64,000 nucleotides of DNA, taken from positions 1 through 64,000 of the forward strand of contig VXNS01000066.1 in the NCBI GenBank assembly GCA_009840445.1, in the 5' to 3' direction. Positions 51,710 to 61,309 of this stretch are shown here, one piece after another. How positions within the stretch are numbered: the stretch's first letter is position 1; every line of letters starts with the position of its first letter. The DNA is from Synechococcus sp. SB0662_bin_14. GTDB taxonomy: Bacteria > Cyanobacteriota > Cyanobacteriia > PCC-6307 > Cyanobiaceae. The notes below the pieces were generated by a model that was given only the letters and a program-made list of their open reading frames with translations, searched no databases and was not told the origin of the DNA. The position numbers were made by a program, and so were the translations under genes.

Positions 51710-54499
51710 TTAGCGCAGGGCAACGAACTCCAGGGCTCCATCACCGCAGAGCTGCACGCGCACCCCGTGTGCATCAGTGAAACGCTCCCCCAGAACTTCC
51801 ATGGCAAGGGGATTTTCCAGGCGCCGCCGCAGCAGACGGCGCAACGGGCGCGCTCCGAACTCCGGATCGTATCCATCCCGAGCCAGGGCCTTCACCACCT
51901 CCCCATCCACCTGTAAGTGGAGATTCTGTTCCGCCAGCCGCTGCCCGAGCTCCTGGATCTGGAGTTCCACAATGGGGTGGATCTGCTCCGGTCCCAGGGG
52001 GCGGAAACGGACCACCTCGTCAATCCGGTTGAGGAATTCCGGGCGGAATTTTGCCTTGAGGGCCTGGTCAATGGCTGCCTCCAGTCCCTGCTCCCCGTCC
52101 GCCCCACTGCTGGCCGCGAGGATCTGGCGGCTGGCGAGGTTACTGGTCATCACCAGGACCGTGTGACGAAAATCGATGGCGCGGCCCTGGGAGTCCGTCA
52201 AGCGGCCGTCGTCCAGCACCTGGAGCAGCAGGTTAAACACGTCGGGATGGGCCTTTTCCACCTCATCGAGGAGCACCACCGCATAGGGGCGCAGGCGAAT
52301 GGCTTCCGTGAGCTGTCCCCCCTCCTCGTAGCCCACGTACCCTGGCGGCGCCCCCAGCAGGCGCGCCACCGCGTTGCGCTCCATGTACTCCGACATGTCC
52401 AGCCGCACCAGGGCATCATCCTGATCGAACAGGGCCGCCGCCAAGGCCCGGGCCAGTTCCGTCTTGCCCACGCCGGTGGGTCCCAGGAAGAGAAAAGAGC
52501 CCACGGGGCGCCGTACGTCCTTCATTCCGGCCCGGGCGCGACGAATGGCGGCAGTGACCGCTCCCACCGCGGCCGGCTGTCCCAGGACCCGCCGGGACAA
52601 GGTCTGGTCAAGGGTGAGCAGCTTCTGCCGCTCCCCCGCCATGAGCCGTTGCAGGGGGATGCCCGTCCGGCGGCCCACAACTTCGGCAATGTCCTGATCC
52701 TCCACCTGCTCCCGCAACAGGGTTTCCCCCCGCCGCTGGGCCTCCCGCCGCTGGGCCTCCAAATCCTGGCACTGCTGCTCCAGGCGCCGCAACTCTCCGT
52801 AGTGTAACTGCGCTGCCGCCTCCAGATCCCCCTCCTGCTCAGCTTTGGCCATCTGCTGGCGTAGATCTTCCTCCTCTTGCCGCCATTGGCTGAGTTGGCT
52901 CAACTGCTTGCGGTCCTGCTCCCAACGTTGGCACAGGTCCCGGCTTGTGGCTGCCGCCCTGGCCCGTTGACTCTCCAGGTGCTGTCGCTCTGCCTTCGGC
53001 GCCTGATCCGCTGCCACCAGGGCCAGTTCCAGACGGCGCAGATCCTGCTCGGCTTCCTCCACCATTTCCGGTTTGGAGGTGGCGTCCAGCCTGAGTTGGG
53101 CTGCCGCCTCGTCCATCAGATCAATGGCCTTGTCCGGCAAGCAGCGGTCGTTGATGTAGCGGTCCCCCAGTCGGATAGCGGCCTCCAGGGCTTGGTCGGC
53201 AATGGTGACGCCGTGGTGACGCTCGTAGCGCTCCCGCAGGCCTTGGAGAATGGCCAGGCAGTCCTGAGGCGAGGGCTCCCGAACCAGCACCTGCTGAAAC
53301 TGTCGCTCCAGAGCCGGATCCTGTTCCACACTGCGTCGGTACTCCTCCATGGTGGTGGCGGCAATGCAGCGCAACTCACCCCGGGCCAGGGCAGGCTTCA
53401 GCAAGCTGCCCACGTCACTGCTGGAGCGGCTGCTGTTCACCAGGGTGTGGAGTTCATCGATGAACAACACCACCTGACCATCGGCGACGGCAACCTCCTC
53501 CAGAACGGCCCGCAGCCGTTCCTCGAATTGCCCGCGGTATTTGGCGCCGGCGATGAGACTGCCGGGCTCCAGGGCCAGGAGGCGGCGACCCTGGAGGGAG
53601 TCCGCCACCTTGCCCGCCACGATGCGCTGGGCCAGCCCTTGAATCAGGGCCGTCTTGCCCACCCCGGCAGCCCCCACCAGCACCGGGTTGTTCTTTGTGC
53701 GTCGCGAGAGCACCTGCACCACCTGACGAATTTCCCGATCCCGTCCCACCACCGGATCCAGCTTCCCCTCCCGGGCCAAGGCGGTGAGATCCTGGGTATA
53801 GCGTTCCAGAGCCGACGGTTCCGGCGGTGGTGAAGGCGGGGTGGGTTCCCGGGCCTCCACGGCCTGGTGGTCAGGGGAGGGCAGAGGGGCCGGAGCTGCC
53901 TTGGCCATGGACCCGTTCTGCTGGAGAGAAGGGGCACGCTCCTGGCGGTCGGGCTGCTCGGGTGGGGGACTGCTGGCGGCCCGTGGCGGCGGCAGGGCGT
54001 TGGGGGCCTGCCCAGGGGGCTGACGACCATCAACCGTTGACTGCCGGTGGATGGAGGTGGGGGGCACGGGTTGCAACCGCAGCCGCCGCATGATCTCGGG
54101 CGGGCTCAGGTTCTGATCCGCCAGCAGCGCCACGCCAATCCGCTCGTCCTCCGCCAGGGCCAGCAGCAGATGGGCCATGTCGATGTTGCTGGAGCCCCAG
54201 CGGTGGGCTAAGCGGTCCGCATCGTTCAGCAGTTGATCCAGGTCAGTTCCCAGGTAGAGGGCGTCACTGTCGTCCGTGGGTTGATCCCCACAGAACTCGT
54301 CCAACCGGGGCAGGAGTTGGGCCGGATTGAGCCGCAGCTGTCGTCGCCAGGCTTCCCCGGCAGGAGCTTCCAGCAGGGCCAGCAGCAGATGCTCCACGTC
54401 CATTTGCCGGTGCTGCCAGGCCTGGGCCTGGGCCTGACCGGCCAACAGCAACTCCCAGGCCTCCTCGCTGAAACGCTCCGGCTGGGTGATCAGGCTCAT
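51710..54499 (-). CDS. clpB: ClpB-type AAA+ disaggregase (ClpB2-like) with Pro-rich insertion
   Basis: 929 residues. N-terminal Clp repeat domain (about 5-143); NBD1 with GAAGVGKT (about 276-283) and FIDELHTLV; the long middle coiled-coil domain (about 390-520), which marks ClpB rather than ClpC; NBD2 with GPTGVGKT (about 625), [20 protein letters not shown] and the C-terminal D2-small. Residues about 144-229 are a Pro/Ala/Ser-rich insertion not found in E. coli ClpB. Start ATG 54497-54499 ([13 protein letters not shown]). It heads the secE-nusG-rpl cluster. Confidence 0.94.
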   Translation of the reverse strand: MSLITQPERFSEEAWELLLAGQAQAQAWQHRQMDVEHLLLALLEAPAGEAWRRQLRLNPAQLLPRLDEFCGDQPTDDSDALYLGTDLDQLLNDADRLAHRWGSSNIDMAHLLLALAEDERIGVALLADQNLSPPEIMRRLRLQPVPPTSIHRQSTVDGRQPPGQAPNALPPPRAASSPPPEQPDRQERAPSLQQNGSMAKAAPAPLPSPDHQAVEAREPTPPSPPPEPSALERYTQDLTALAREGKLDPVVGRDREIRQVVQVLSRRTKNNPVLVGAAGVGKTALIQGLAQRIVAGKVADSLQGRRLLALEPGSLIAGAKYRGQFEERLRAVLEEVAVADGQVVLFIDELHTLVNSSRSSSDVGSLLKPALARGELRCIAATTMEEYRRSVEQDPALERQFQQVLVREPSPQDCLAILQGLRERYERHHGVTIADQALEAAIRLGDRYINDRCLPDKAIDLMDEAAAQLRLDATSKPEMVEEAEQDLRRLELALVAADQAPKAERQHLESQRARAAATSRDLCQRWEQDRKQLSQLSQWRQEEEDLRQQMAKAEQEGDLEAAAQLHYGELRRLEQQCQDLEAQRREAQRRGETLLREQVEDQDIAEVVGRRTGIPLQRLMAGERQKLLTLDQTLSRRVLGQPAAVGAVTAAIRRARAGMKDVRRPVGSFLFLGPTGVGKTELARALAAALFDQDDALVRLDMSEYMERNAVARLLGAPPGYVGYEEGGQLTEAIRLRPYAVVLLDEVEKAHPDVFNLLLQVLDDGRLTDSQGRAIDFRHTVLVMTSNLASRQILAASSGADGEQGLEAAIDQALKAKFRPEFLNRIDEVVRFRPLGPEQIHPIVELQIQELGQRLAEQNLHLQVDGEVVKALARDGYDPEFGARPLRRLLRRRLENPLAMEVLGERFTDAHGVRVQLCGDGALEFVALR

Positions 54500-54697
54500 G
54501 GGCTCAAGGCGTGTGTGGTTTCTTGTTATGTAGGGCACCACGAAAAATTAGGCAAGCCCTCCAGAGGGCTGCCGTCTCACCATGAGAAAGTCAGTTGCAG
54601 AGGGGGGGGTCATAGAGCAGCCAAGCTTCCCCATGCGGGGGCGGCAATTTTCGTGGTATCTTTGGTTTTTTGTCGTGTTTCACTATCAAGGCTATCA

Positions 54698-55873
54698 ATG
54701 ATTTGGAATCCAAAGAAGGTTGTTGCAACCGGCCTGCTCATGGCAGCAGGCTTCCTTGCCGGAGGGGGGGCAGCACCGACCTTGGCACAGACGAGTCAAA
54801 AAGTGTGTCCGCTAACGACTAGGCCTGCCCAGGATCCCAGTGTAACGGCTCAGGACGTGGACAACGGCACCAGAAGCCTGATGGAATTTCTGCTGGCCGT
54901 ACGAGAGCGCGCCCTGGAATCCTCCAGAATTTCTTTTGGATGCGTCACCACCAGGGGTCGCAGTGAAGTGAGTCCTTGGTATTCAGGCTCCACCTACATC
55001 GTGCGCCTGAATCCGAGCGGCAGTGTGTCCCTTCACGGGAAGGATATGGGCTTGTCGGCCAGACGGCTCAAGCCCACGATCTACCAGGACATCCTTGCAG
55101 GACTGGGTATTGGGCAAGACGACATGGCCAATCCCTCTGCGGCCCTGGTCGCGGCCACCAGGAGAAACGGTGGATCGTTTACCGTCCCCGGCACCTCCTC
55201 CAGGGCCTATGCCACCGTCTATATCGAGCCCGGTTTCAAGACACCGTTTGTGCTAACGGCGGGGTTCGATCTGAACGAGTCCCATCTGGTCTCTTTGGCC
55301 GACGAGAAGATCGAGTACGGCAACCCGTCCGTAACCGCCAGGGACGTGGTGGACAGGGACACCCTGAAGACCTTCGTCACAGAGGCAGGAAACCACATCC
55401 AGAGACTGCTGAAATCCAGAGACCCTGAGGCCATTGATCAGATAAGGCTCGGCCTGCGTGATCCCAACGGGCCGTGGCGGCAAGGTTCCGTGTACCTCTA
55501 TGTCTGGGATCTGACCAACAGAACTATCCTCCTTCATGCTGGATTTCCCAACACCTACGAACTGCAACCCCTGAGACCGGTGGCCCGTGACGCCGTGACC
55601 GGGGCGTACATACTGCCCCAGCTTATCACGGCAGCAAACAGTGGCCCGGAAGGCGGCTTCGTGGAGTACCACTTTGACAATCCCAGCGACGCCTTGGACA
55701 GTGTCGACATCCCCAAAACCGGTTATGTCCGCAAGTTCGTGGTCCAGATCCCGAGATTGGACGGGGGTTCCGCACGGGCGTTTTCGTTTGTGGTGGGGGC
55801 CGGCTTTTATCCGAGTCCGTCCCAGGTGAGCCAGAGCACGGTTGTGGAGGAGGTGTTGCCCCAGATCATGTGA
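54698..55873 (+). CDS. Secreted tandem Cache-domain protein
   Basis: 391 residues with a signal peptide (hydrophobic about 9-26, cleavage near TLAQ). Two consecutive Cache-like modules follow: about 50-205 (AQDVDNGTRSLMEFLLAVRE ... FVLTAGFDLNES) and about 214-380 (ARDVVDRDTLKTFVTEAGNH ... GGFVEYHFDNPSD ... IPKTGYVRKFV ... SFVVGAGFYPS). Cache domains usually bind small ligands as the sensor part of chemoreceptors or kinases, yet no membrane anchor or signalling domain is present. It may be a periplasmic binding protein. ATG 54698; only 198 bp separate it from divergent clpB. Confidence 0.82.
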   Translation: MIWNPKKVVATGLLMAAGFLAGGGAAPTLAQTSQKVCPLTTRPAQDPSVTAQDVDNGTRSLMEFLLAVRERALESSRISFGCVTTRGRSEVSPWYSGSTYIVRLNPSGSVSLHGKDMGLSARRLKPTIYQDILAGLGIGQDDMANPSAALVAATRRNGGSFTVPGTSSRAYATVYIEPGFKTPFVLTAGFDLNESHLVSLADEKIEYGNPSVTARDVVDRDTLKTFVTEAGNHIQRLLKSRDPEAIDQIRLGLRDPNGPWRQGSVYLYVWDLTNRTILLHAGFPNTYELQPLRPVARDAVTGAYILPQLITAANSGPEGGFVEYHFDNPSDALDSVDIPKTGYVRKFVVQIPRLDGGSARAFSFVVGAGFYPSPSQVSQSTVVEEVLPQIM

Positions 55874-55879
55874 TGATCC

Positions 55880-56713
55880 GTCACCGCCAGTACGGTGGAT
55901 GCGGTCTCCAGCCGCATCGAGCGGGCTGCCACCGCCACGGCCCGGCTAGGACCTTCAGCCTGGGGGCGCCACCCTCGCCGACGCCCTGTAGGTCAACGGT
56001 CAGGTCCAGGCCAACGGCGCCGTTCACCTGGACCGGCTGCTGGCCAACTCCCCCTCCACCCTGCCCCTGAACGTGGCGGACAACGGCGGCAGTGGTGGGA
56101 AGGGGCTCCCCTTGGGAACCTCTCCTGCTGAAGTGCCCATGTGCGGGAGTTGGCCTCAGGCACCACCTTGACCCCTTCGCTGGAGGTGGGTGTCCGCAAC
56201 GACACGGGAGACGGCGAGACCGGCACCGGCGTCGAAGTGGGTGGCGCTTTGCGCTATGAAAACCCGGCGTCGCGGCTGACCGTCGAGGGCCGGGTCCGCA
56301 CCCTGGTGAGCAGTGGCGACACCGCGGAGACGGGCGTGAGCGGCCTGCTGCGCATCGCTCCCAATGCATCGGGCCATGGTCTGGCGCTGGCGGTGGAGCC
56401 GTCCTGGGGCCAGACGGCCAGCAGCGTCCAACACTTGTGGGACAGTGGCCATCCGTGCCGGAACCTCGAGGGACATCCAGGCCCGCCTCAATGGGGAAGT
56501 GGGCTACGGGTTCGATGCCCCCGGGGCCTGGGTGTGGTGACACCCTATGGCGGGCTGGGTCTCACCGGCGAGGGTGGAAGGTCACGGCGCATGGGGGCGC
56601 GCTGGCAGGTGTCTGCCGACAGGAGCGTCAGCCTTGAGGGCACCCGTCACGAGGTCGCCAACGATGACGGACCCGAACACGGCCTGATGTTGAGCGGCGT
56701 CTTGCTCTGGTAA
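55880..56713 (+). pseudogene. Decayed autotransporter beta-barrel remnant
   Basis: Pieces of one C-terminal autotransporter-like protein occur in order but in changing frames: VDAVSSRIERAATATA (frame from 55895), then TFSLG, a TAG stop at 55989-55991, then VNGQVQANGAVHLDRLL and LNVADNGGSGG, then from 56141 SGTTLTPSLEVGVR, TGTGVEVGGALRYE, LTPYGG-like VVTPYGGLGLTGEGG and the end HGLMLSGVLLW. A middle part of the barrel seems deleted near 56130-56150. Around 56447-56525 the coding sense jumps one frame and back. The terminal aromatic residue is the barrel sorting signal type. It directly follows the Cache gene. Confidence 0.72.
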
Positions 56714-56744
56714 GCCCCGTTCACCGTCCCCCCCGGGGCTTGGC

Positions 56745-57692
56745 TCAGGGCAGGAGAACGGCATGGGCCAGGAGTTGTTCATCCTGACTCCAGTCCGGTG
56801 GCTGACCTGATGACTGACCAGCCTGTTGACAACAATCCTTCTCGTAGCTGTCCTTGAGGCCCGCCACCAGGTCAAAGCGGGGCTGCCAGGCCAATTCCCG
56901 ACACACCCGGTGGATGTCCGTGAAGAAATGGTCAATGCGCAGGGGGAAGGCCTTGCGGGCCTTGGGCTCCAGCAGGCGGGGATCGAAGCTGCGCAACTCC
57001 ACCTGCTCCGGGCTGCGGCCACAGGCCTGGGCTGCGGCTGCAGCCAGCCCACGGAAGGTGACCCCCATGGCGCCGGAGCAGTTGTAGATCCGGTTGGTGC
57101 TGGTGTCCACCTCCAGGCTGCGGGCCATGGCTTCCGCCAGGTCGTCCACATGGCCCAGTTGGGTGATGAGCTGGCCGTCGCCGGGAAGGGGCACGGGGCG
57201 ATTCGCCAGGATGCGGGCAAAAAACCAGCTTTCGATGGGGTTGTAATTGCCGGGACCGTAGATGTAGGTGGGGCGGAAGCTGGTGAAGGGAATCCCCTCT
57301 CGCCGTAGCCAGGCCTCTGTCTCGGCCTTGCCGGCATGGCGACTGCGGGGATCCAGCGGGGCCTGCTCCGTGAGGGGCCACTGGTGGCTGGGGGCATAGA
57401 CCCCCGCCGAGCTCACGTACAGAAATCGGTGCCGTGGCCAGCCGGTGTGGGCGATCACCTGCCGGCTCTCGGCCAACTGGCGGCCGCTGGTGTCAACAAT
57501 TATGTCAAAACGACGCCCCGCCAACTGGCCCAAATCCTCCGGGTTCCGGCGGTCGCCGCGCACGTGGTCCACCCCCGCGGGGACCGGTCGCCTGCCCCGG
57601 CTGAACACCGTCACCCCGTGACCTGCGTCCAGAAGCCGGGGCAGCAAGGCCACACCGATGAACCGGGTGCCCCCCATCACCAGAACGTCCAT
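56745..57692 (-). CDS. NAD-dependent epimerase/dehydratase-like protein (CSP41-like)
   Basis: 315 residues, extended SDR fold. N-terminal dinucleotide motif VLVMGGTRFIG, DTSG in place of the usual next motif, FLYVSSAGVY, FRPTYIYGPGNYNP and HVDDLAEAMARSLE. The modified active site (no clear YxxxK) resembles chloroplast CSP41 RNA-binding proteins and their cyanobacterial relatives. Start ATG 57690-57692 (MDVLVMGGTRF). Divergent from hisA. The C-terminal 25 residues are low in conservation. Confidence 0.85.
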   Translation of the reverse strand: MDVLVMGGTRFIGVALLPRLLDAGHGVTVFSRGRRPVPAGVDHVRGDRRNPEDLGQLAGRRFDIIVDTSGRQLAESRQVIAHTGWPRHRFLYVSSAGVYAPSHQWPLTEQAPLDPRSRHAGKAETEAWLRREGIPFTSFRPTYIYGPGNYNPIESWFFARILANRPVPLPGDGQLITQLGHVDDLAEAMARSLEVDTSTNRIYNCSGAMGVTFRGLAAAAAQACGRSPEQVELRSFDPRLLEPKARKAFPLRIDHFFTDIHRVCRELAWQPRFDLVAGLKDSYEKDCCQQAGQSSGQPPDWSQDEQLLAHAVLLP

Positions 57693-57769
57693 CCAAACCA
57701 CACGGCAGCTTCCGTCATTCAACTCCGTCCCGTCATCAGGGACACTGGGGTTTGCTTGCTGCTGTTGCC

Positions 57770-58501
57770 ATGGAGGTGATTCCCGCCATTGACCTGCTGG
57801 ATGGCGCCTGTGTGCGGTTGCGCCAAGGGGACTACGGCCAGGTGACCCGCTTCAGCGACGATCCCGTGGCCATGGCCCGTCAATGGCAGCAGCTTGGCGC
57901 CCAACGGCTCCACCTGGTGGATCTGGACGGCGCCCGCCGGGGGGAGCCCAGCAACGACGCCACCATCAAGGCCATTGCCTCGACGGTGGAGATCCCCGTG
58001 CAACTGGGGGGTGGGGTGCGCTCTGTTGAGCGGGCCAAAGATCTTCTCGCCTGTGGTGTGGATCGGGTCATCCTGGGCACTGCGGCCCTTGAAAACCCCC
58101 AGTTGGTGCGTCGGCTGGCCCAGGCTCACCCGGGCCGCATTGCCGTGGGCATTGATGCCCGCAACGGTCTTGTGGCCACACGGGGTTGGCTGCACCAGAG
58201 CCCCATGGAAGCCATCGGACTGGCCGCCAGCCTGGACGGCAGTGGCGTGGTGGTCATCATCAGCACCGACATCGCCACTGACGGCGCCATGGAGGGTCCC
58301 AACCTGGCTGCTCTACAGGCCATGGCTCGCGCCAGCACCATCCCGGTCGTTGCCTCCGGCGGGGTGGCCAACCTGGCGGACGTGCAGGCCCTGCAGGCCC
58401 TCCGCCCGCCTCTGGCCGGCGTGATCATTGGCCGTGCCCTTTACGACGGACGTGTTGCCCTTCCTGCAGCCCTGCAAATTGTGGCAGGGGAATCCTCCTG
58501 A
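57770..58501 (+). CDS. hisA: Phosphoribosylformimino-5-aminoimidazole carboxamide ribotide isomerase
   Basis: 243-residue TIM barrel for the fourth step of histidine synthesis. MEVIPAIDLLDGACVRLRQG, VDLDGARRGEPSN, VQLGGGVRSVE, VGIDARNG, STDIATDGAMEGPN, VASGGVANLAD and IIGRALYDG place the two catalytic Asp residues and both phosphate-binding loops. Start ATG 57770. The Fur-type gene follows 73 bp later. Confidence 0.97.
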   Translation: MEVIPAIDLLDGACVRLRQGDYGQVTRFSDDPVAMARQWQQLGAQRLHLVDLDGARRGEPSNDATIKAIASTVEIPVQLGGGVRSVERAKDLLACGVDRVILGTAALENPQLVRRLAQAHPGRIAVGIDARNGLVATRGWLHQSPMEAIGLAASLDGSGVVVIISTDIATDGAMEGPNLAALQAMARASTIPVVASGGVANLADVQALQALRPPLAGVIIGRALYDGRVALPAALQIVAGESS

Positions 58502-58574
58502 CGCCAAGGGTTGACAGGAGGCTCTACAATGAGAGTGCGATCTTTACAAGTCTCTGGCTTCCATCCATGAATCC

Positions 58575-59054
58575 ATGACCACCTCCGCCCCCGAATCACC
58601 AACTGCCCACCTGGGCCTCCAGCAGTCTCTGCAAGGGGCTATTGACCGCTGTGCCGCCGTGGGCTTGCGCATGAGCCACCAACGTCGCCTGGTGTTGGAA
58701 TTGCTCTGGAAAGAACAGGAACACCTCAGCGCCCGGGACGTCTTTGAAAGAATCAACACCCGGGAAAGGAGAAGCATTGGCCAGACCTCCGTCTATCAAA
58801 ATCTGGAAACACTGCAGAAATTCGGTATTATCGAGTGCCTGGAGCGCAGCGGCGGCAGGCTCTATAGCTACCGCGCCGATGCCCATAGCCATCTGATTTG
58901 CAGTGCCACGGGTCGGATTCAAGACTTGAACGTGCAGCTTCCCGGCGACCTGCTGGCGGAGATCGAAGCCCGCACCGGTTACCGAATTACCAGCTTCACC
59001 ATGCAGTTGATGGGTGAGCCCTTGCGGGATCCCCCCAAGCCGGCTAATCCTTGA
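58575..59054 (+). CDS. Fur-family transcriptional regulator
   Basis: 159 residues. The winged helix is clear: GLRMSHQRRLVLELLWKEQEHLSARDVFERI and IGQTSVYQNLETLQKFGIIECLE (recognition helix). The metal part keeps HSHLIC but lacks the CxxC pairs of structural-zinc Fur proteins (only one Cys in the region). It could be PerR-, Zur- or Fur-like; the sequence alone does not decide. ATG 58575. Not clearly linked to hisA or the following DUF3685 gene (22 bp downstream). Confidence 0.9.
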   Translation: MTTSAPESPTAHLGLQQSLQGAIDRCAAVGLRMSHQRRLVLELLWKEQEHLSARDVFERINTRERRSIGQTSVYQNLETLQKFGIIECLERSGGRLYSYRADAHSHLICSATGRIQDLNVQLPGDLLAEIEARTGYRITSFTMQLMGEPLRDPPKPANP

Positions 59055-59075
59055 TCACTGGCCTGGTGCTTTGCC

Positions 59076-60713
59076 ATGGGGTCGTTGATGCGGAGGGTTC
59101 TGGTCTATGCACCGCTGAGCCAAAAGAAGCAACTGGCGGCGGTGCTGGGCCGGAGCGATGCTGAAGCCGTCCCTGTGCAGTGCATTGACGAGGCCGAGTC
59201 GACCCGGCGACGGCCTGATCTGGTGCTCTGGGTTGCCCAGGCATCCTCTGACACCGGCGCCCTGGCGCGGGAGGCACTGGCGCTAGATCAGCGCTGGCAT
59301 CCGGCCCCTTTGCTTCTGGTGCTCCGTGGCCCCATCCAGCCCGGGGAGCTGCCACTGGGGGAGTTGCCCATTGCCGGCATCCTGCAAAACCCTGACGCCC
59401 TCACCCTGTGCCGGGCCCTTCCCGTCCTGATGGGCGGCGGCCGAGTGTTTGACGTACACGCTCGCCCTGGTGCGCCCATTGGGGAGCACCAGGGCCTGAA
59501 TGGGATGTTTTCCCAGGGGCTGACACAAATCCACGCCCAGGCCAAGCTGGTGACCGCCCAGCTCAGGCATCGCCCCAAGACACTGCTGCGCTGGGTGCTG
59601 GAAGGTCAGCAACGGGAGTTGGCCATGGCCCGCACCCTGGTGCTGACGCTCCACGCCGCCACCGCCCGCACCCTGGGTCTGAAGGGCTTGACCGCCAATG
59701 ACCTGGGTGGCGGAGACTCTGCTCCCATGTCCACGGGGCTCACCCTGCGCAGCCGTACGGCCACAGGGCTATGGGACACCCTCAGCCAACGGCTGCTGGA
59801 GCGGATTGCCGGGAATCTCCAACCCCTGGAGCAGCAGTTGCCGGCCCTGGGCGCCTTGGCCACAGAACCCCGCACAGCCCTGCTGCAGCAGTTGCTGGGC
59901 CACATGGGCCTGGCCCTGCGGCAGGTGCGCCGGGAAGGGCTGCGGGGTGAGGCGCTGCTGGAGCGTTGGCGGGATCTCCAAGAGGAAATCATGCTCCGTA
60001 GCCTCCAGGAGTTGGGCGGCGCCTATCTGCGCATCCCCCGGAACGGCGCGCTGGTCTCGGTGAGCGAGCAACTGCTGGCCATGAAACTACCTGGTCCCGG
60101 GACCATGAACCTTGCGTCCCGGGCTACGGTAGAGCCCATGCTGGCGGCCCTGGTGCGGGCTGAACCGGTGCTTCTGGACGGCCGTCTGTTGGCGCCGGAT
60201 ACCCCGGCAGCCTTGCTGCACCTGGAGCTGTTGCTGAGCGACTGGCTGTTGCGCATGGGCTCCGCCCTTGCCGGTCTGGTGTTGGAAGAGGCCAGCCAGT
60301 GGCCGGAGTTGCGCCGCTTCCTGCTCCGCCGCGACCTGCTGCCCACGCGCCAGTTGGAGAGGCTCCGCAACCACATCAACTCCCGTGAGCGCTACGAACA
60401 ACTCGTTCTTGAGCCCCTGCGCATCTATGAAAGTCGCCGCGACCTGCTGCTGCTGCAGGCGGACGGCGTGGTCATCAGAACACTCGTTGACCCCCGTGAC
60501 CAGGAGTTGGCGCGACTGGAGCCTTTGCAGCGCATGGTGACCTTGTCCCTGGAGCTGCGGGATGCCTTGGCCCCCCAGTTGCGGGTGTTCAGTCAACGCC
60601 TGGGGGACCTGCTGGTGACCGTGCTGACTCAGATCATCGGCCGGGGCATCGGCCTGATTGCCCGGGGGGTGCTCCTGGGCCTGGGGCGTACGCTGCAGGG
60701 GAGTGGACGCTAG
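59076..60713 (+). CDS. DUF3685 (Ycf55-related) family protein
   Basis: 545 residues. The N-terminal about 110 residues look like a degenerate receiver-type alpha/beta domain (RRVLVYAPLSQKKQLAAVLGR, PDLVLWV, PLLLVLRG), without a clear phospho-acceptor Asp. The rest is helical and Leu-rich and matches the pattern of DUF3685/Ycf55 proteins of cyanobacteria and red-algal plastids. Function unknown. ATG 59076 (59088 also possible). The next gene starts 15 bp after the stop. Confidence 0.82.
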   Translation: MGSLMRRVLVYAPLSQKKQLAAVLGRSDAEAVPVQCIDEAESTRRRPDLVLWVAQASSDTGALAREALALDQRWHPAPLLLVLRGPIQPGELPLGELPIAGILQNPDALTLCRALPVLMGGGRVFDVHARPGAPIGEHQGLNGMFSQGLTQIHAQAKLVTAQLRHRPKTLLRWVLEGQQRELAMARTLVLTLHAATARTLGLKGLTANDLGGGDSAPMSTGLTLRSRTATGLWDTLSQRLLERIAGNLQPLEQQLPALGALATEPRTALLQQLLGHMGLALRQVRREGLRGEALLERWRDLQEEIMLRSLQELGGAYLRIPRNGALVSVSEQLLAMKLPGPGTMNLASRATVEPMLAALVRAEPVLLDGRLLAPDTPAALLHLELLLSDWLLRMGSALAGLVLEEASQWPELRRFLLRRDLLPTRQLERLRNHINSRERYEQLVLEPLRIYESRRDLLLLQADGVVIRTLVDPRDQELARLEPLQRMVTLSLELRDALAPQLRVFSQRLGDLLVTVLTQIIGRGIGLIARGVLLGLGRTLQGSGR

Positions 60714-60727
60714 GAGGAGGGCATGAC

Positions 60728-61309
60728 GTGACACAATCTTGTCGTCACTGGTGCTGTCGTCACGGGTTCTCGGCGTTGGCCCTCGTGGTGGCGGCCATGG
60801 TGCTGCTGCTGCCGTCTTCCGCCTGGGCCGGTCGCCTGGACAACGCTTATGACGGCAACATCTTTTCCCTCTATGCGGGGGACGGGGCCATGGTGCCACC
60901 CCGCAACAGCCTGGCGGACAGCCTGCGCCGCAGCCGCCCCACCGTCCTGGCCTTTTATCTGGACGACTGCAGCGACTGCAAACGCTTTGCCCCCACCCTC
61001 TCCCGGCTCAACGGAGAGTTCCGGGCCGTGGCGGACGTGATTGCCTTGAGCACGGACAGCTTGGGGCCTCCCGAGGACGCCTCCCCTGACGACCCTGCCC
61101 ACTACTGGCGTGGCCTCGTCCCCCAGGTGGTGATTCTTGACCGGCATGGGGACGTGGTGCTGGACCGTGCCGGCCAGATTCCCTTGGAAGACCTGGAGCA
61201 GAGCCTGTCCGCGGCTTCAGGGCTGGAATTGCCGGAGGCCGTGGCCCGGCGCCGGACCCAGGCCATGGAGGTGAACGAAATCAACGCGGAGGTGGTCAGG
61301 ACGCAATGA
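60728..61309 (+). CDS. Thylakoid thioredoxin-like photosystem I accumulation factor
   Basis: 193 residues from GTG 60728. A signal/anchor helix (about 14-33, ending SSAWA) precedes LDNAYDGNIFSLYAGDGAMVPPR, characteristic of the cyanobacterial PSI accumulation factor family. A thioredoxin-like domain has FYLDDCSDCKRFAP (CxxC active site) and VPQVVILDRHGDVV with cis-Pro. Thought to act on the lumenal/periplasmic face in PSI biogenesis. The stop overlaps the following ATG. Confidence 0.88.
   Translation: MTQSCRHWCCRHGFSALALVVAAMVLLLPSSAWAGRLDNAYDGNIFSLYAGDGAMVPPRNSLADSLRRSRPTVLAFYLDDCSDCKRFAPTLSRLNGEFRAVADVIALSTDSLGPPEDASPDDPAHYWRGLVPQVVILDRHGDVVLDRAGQIPLEDLEQSLSAASGLELPEAVARRRTQAMEVNEINAEVVRTQ

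Noticed and set aside
54599..54690. Hairpin CTTCCCC-ATGC-GGGG and nearby T-rich stretch as a terminator
   Set aside because: The stem is only about 4-5 bp, the T-rich part is not directly adjacent, and neither strand has a gene ending there (clpB and the Cache gene diverge).
55870..56070. Separate small protein starting at 55870
   Set aside because: Its residues are out of frame relative to recognisable autotransporter pieces (TFSLG is followed by Pro/Thr-rich out-of-frame sequence), so it is pseudogene debris.
58511..58530. TTGACA and TACAAT ahead of the Fur-family gene as a promoter
   Set aside because: The two boxes are separated by only 8 nt, far from the 16-18 nt needed; no partner at correct spacing was found for either box.
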